Source of the DNA: Algoriphagus iocasae
GTDB lineage: Bacteria > Bacteroidota > Bacteroidia > Cytophagales > Cyclobacteriaceae
NCBI RefSeq assembly: GCF_014206875.1
Contig: NZ_JACIJO010000001.1
Span: forward strand, 620,001-684,000
Reading direction: 5' to 3'
DNA length: 64,000 nucleotides
Positions within the stretch are counted from its first letter, which is position 1; each line of letters opens with the position of its first letter. The position numbers and the translations under genes are program-made. This document shows positions 61,979-64,000 of this stretch, one piece after another. A model generated the notes under the pieces. The model did not search any database, was not told the DNA's origin, and worked only from the letters and a program-made list of their open reading frames with translations.

Positions 61979-64000
61979 ATGGCAGAAAACCAAAAACCAC
62001 AAAAGACAAGGGAGTTTGGACTGTCCAGCATGAGTGTGGACAATTCCACTTCAGTCGTTATTCTTACTTTGATCATTTCTGTCCTTGGCCTAAGTGCATA
62101 CAGAAATATGCCAAAGGAAAGTTTTCCGGAAATCGTAATTCCTACTGTGTATGTAGGGACTCCTTATCCTGGAAACTCACCTGTGGACATGGAGAATTTG
62201 ATCACCCGACCGATAGAAAAGGAATTGAAATCCCTGAATGACATCAAGGATATCAACTCAACATCGGTTCAGGATTTTTCTTCGATTGTGATCGAATTCA
62301 ACCCTGGAGTAGAAATCTCCAAGGCGATTCAGGAAGTGAAAGACGCGGTCGATAAGTCGAAGAGTGAGCTTCCTACAGATCTGGATCAAGATCCAAATGT
62401 GTTGGAAGTGAATACTTCTGATTTCCCGATCATGAACGTGAATATCTCAGGGAATTATTCTGAGGCTGAATTGAAGAAATTTGGTGAATACTTGGAGGAT
62501 GAGATTGAGAAGCTTCCAGAGATTTCCAAAGCAGACTTGGCGGGGACGGTAGAACGTGAAATTCAGATCAATGCAGATCCTTATAAAATGGAATCTGTAG
62601 GAGTAAGCTTCGGAGATATTGCACAGGCAATTCAAACCGAAAACGTGACGATTTCAGGGGGAAATATCCGTTCTGGAGACTACCAGAGAACCCTGCGTAT
62701 TGACGGTGAATTTACCGATCCAATGGATTTGCAGAATATTATTGTCAAGACAGATAACCAGAAAATTGTCTACTTGAGAGATGTTGCTGAGGTAAAAGAT
62801 ACTTATAAGGAAAGGACTAGTTATGCACGTAGCAAGAACCTTCCTGTTGTAACCATTAACGTGGTAAAGAGAAGTGGGGAAAATCTTCTTTATGCAGCAG
62901 ATAAAATCAAGGAAATCATCGAGACGACTAAGGCTAATAGATTTCCTCCGGATTTGGAGATTACGATTACCAATGATCAATCGAAGCAGACACGTCTTCA
63001 GGTGAGTGACTTGGAGAACTCCATTATTTTCGGTGTCATCCTAGTGGTGTTGGTATTGATGTTCTTTTTAGGATTTAGAAATGCATTGTTTGTTGGGATT
63101 GCTATTCCACTTTCCATGTTTATTTCATTCTTGGTGTTGAATGCTTTTGGGATCACGCTCAACCTAATGGTACTCTTCTCTTTGATTTTGGCTCTGGGGA
63201 TGTTGGTGGATAACGGAATCGTGGTGGTGGAAAACATCTATCGATTGATGTCAGAAGGCAAAGATGCAGTCCAGGCAGCAAAAGAAGGTGTTGGGGAAGT
63301 GGCATGGCCAATTATTACCTCTACTGCAACGACCCTTGCCGCATTCTTGCCATTAGCATTCTGGAAAGATGTGGTGGGTGAATTTATGAAGTTCCTTCCG
63401 ATCACACTGATTATTGTATTGTCATCTTCCTTGTTTGTAGCCTTGGTAATCAACCCTGTTTTGACAGCACTTTACATGAAAGTGGAGGATGTGACAAAGG
63501 ACAAACCCAAGCAGAAGTCCATTATTGTTGCGGGAATTTTCTTAATCCTTTCGACCATCTTTTATCTGGTAGGGATCACCGCTTTTGGTACTTTAATGCT
63601 TGTAGCTTGTGTGTTGACATTGTTCAATGTATTTGTACTAAGAAAAGCGATCCGCTGGTTCCAGACTGTGTTTTTGGTCAAACTGGAGAATATGTATGAA
63701 TCTGTTTTGGAATATGCACTGAATGGTAAAAAGCCGTACATGTTCTTTGGAGGTACTTTTCTTCTGTTGATCTTTTCAATGGTTTTATTGGGGATTCGAG
63801 CTCCGAAAGTGCTTTTCTTCCCTGATAATCAGCCTCAATTGGTCAATGTATTTATCGAGTTTCCAATCGGAACTGACATAGAGGCTACCAACGAATTTGT
63901 GGATTCAATGGAAGATGAATTGATGGTGGCTTTGGATGAATACAAAGATATTTTGGAGTCTGTGATTACGCAGGTGGGGGAAGGAACTGGAGACCCTAAG
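61979..64000 (+). CDS. RND efflux pump (AcrB-type), 3' end outside window
   Basis: Starts at ATG 61979, two bases after the adaptor stop, and is open for 674 codons to the window edge; usual length is about 1000-1100. Visible: first transmembrane helix (VVILTLIISVLGLSAY), SFPEIVIPTVYVGTPYPG, the porter domain, then the helix block with LILALGMLVDNGIVVVENI. The proton-relay position reads Asp-Asn (VDN) rather than Asp-Asp as in AcrB. Between the helix pairs is a hydrophilic segment with extra membrane helices (residues about 515-560). It exports drugs or other small molecules in HAE1-like fashion; the substrate is unknown. Confidence 0.93.
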   Translation, partial: MAENQKPQKTREFGLSSMSVDNSTSVVILTLIISVLGLSAYRNMPKESFPEIVIPTVYVGTPYPGNSPVDMENLITRPIEKELKSLNDIKDINSTSVQDFSSIVIEFNPGVEISKAIQEVKDAVDKSKSELPTDLDQDPNVLEVNTSDFPIMNVNISGNYSEAELKKFGEYLEDEIEKLPEISKADLAGTVEREIQINADPYKMESVGVSFGDIAQAIQTENVTISGGNIRSGDYQRTLRIDGEFTDPMDLQNIIVKTDNQKIVYLRDVAEVKDTYKERTSYARSKNLPVVTINVVKRSGENLLYAADKIKEIIETTKANRFPPDLEITITNDQSKQTRLQVSDLENSIIFGVILVVLVLMFFLGFRNALFVGIAIPLSMFISFLVLNAFGITLNLMVLFSLILALGMLVDNGIVVVENIYRLMSEGKDAVQAAKEGVGEVAWPIITSTATTLAAFLPLAFWKDVVGEFMKFLPITLIIVLSSSLFVALVINPVLTALYMKVEDVTKDKPKQKSIIVAGIFLILSTIFYLVGITAFGTLMLVACVLTLFNVFVLRKAIRWFQTVFLVKLENMYESVLEYALNGKKPYMFFGGTFLLLIFSMVLLGIRAPKVLFFPDNQPQLVNVFIEFPIGTDIEATNEFVDSMEDELMVALDEYKDILESVITQVGEGTGDPK

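Overview
The window looks like chromosomal DNA of a Bacteroidota member, most likely a Cytophagales/Cyclobacteriaceae (Algoriphagus-like) heterotroph. The evidence is moderate-to-low GC, few Shine-Dalgarno sequences, many short lipoprotein signals ending in a lipobox Cys, and families typical of that phylum: DUF2911, HopJ-like, a Lacal_2735-type small protein, a CE15-like esterase, sulfatase and GH20. No rRNA or tRNA gene and no CRISPR array was seen. The assignment rests on family content and style, not on a database match.

Layout. 1-6961: 3' part of katG, then a polysaccharide deacetylase/GntP permease pair, a GH20-like lipoprotein and a DUF808 membrane protein. 6985-11506: a TPR-tailed hydrolase, then a tight minus-strand run (thioesterase, membrane protein, TMEM175-type channel, SGNH hydrolase, NTF2-like protein). 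11593-18923: a compact seven-gene minus-strand operon (sulfatase, L-galactose/L-fucose dehydrogenase-like AKR, zinc dehydrogenase, TIM-barrel isomerase, mutarotase, phosphodiesterase, M81 peptidase) ending in a strong terminator. It probably handles a sulfated deoxy- or L-hexose. 19007-40963: mainly housekeeping and stress enzymes, transporters, a 10-Asp-box repeat protein, an AKR-RidA fusion next to an amino-acid permease, and a short-chain dehydrogenase without its catalytic Tyr.

40.9-53.7 kb is the accessory part. Two separate islands (41086-42583 and about 51574-53281) carry genes arranged like integron cassettes: single ORFs on one strand, bounded by short core sites that are complementary within each cassette, and separated by 130-135 bp imperfect palindromes resembling attC. 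The second island lies beside the C-terminal remnant of a tyrosine recombinase, and one of its attC-like sites is cut by an IS110-family transposase remnant. Between the islands are a guanidino-modifying-enzyme-like protein, a PhyH dioxygenase, remnants of a metal-resistance locus, and a REP/RAYT cluster with a 314-bp tandem duplication.

53767-64000: purL with its terminator, a 1.2-kb repeat-rich gap, then a TetR regulator with an inverted-repeat operator region and a tripartite RND efflux operon (TolC-like, adaptor, pump) that runs off the right end.
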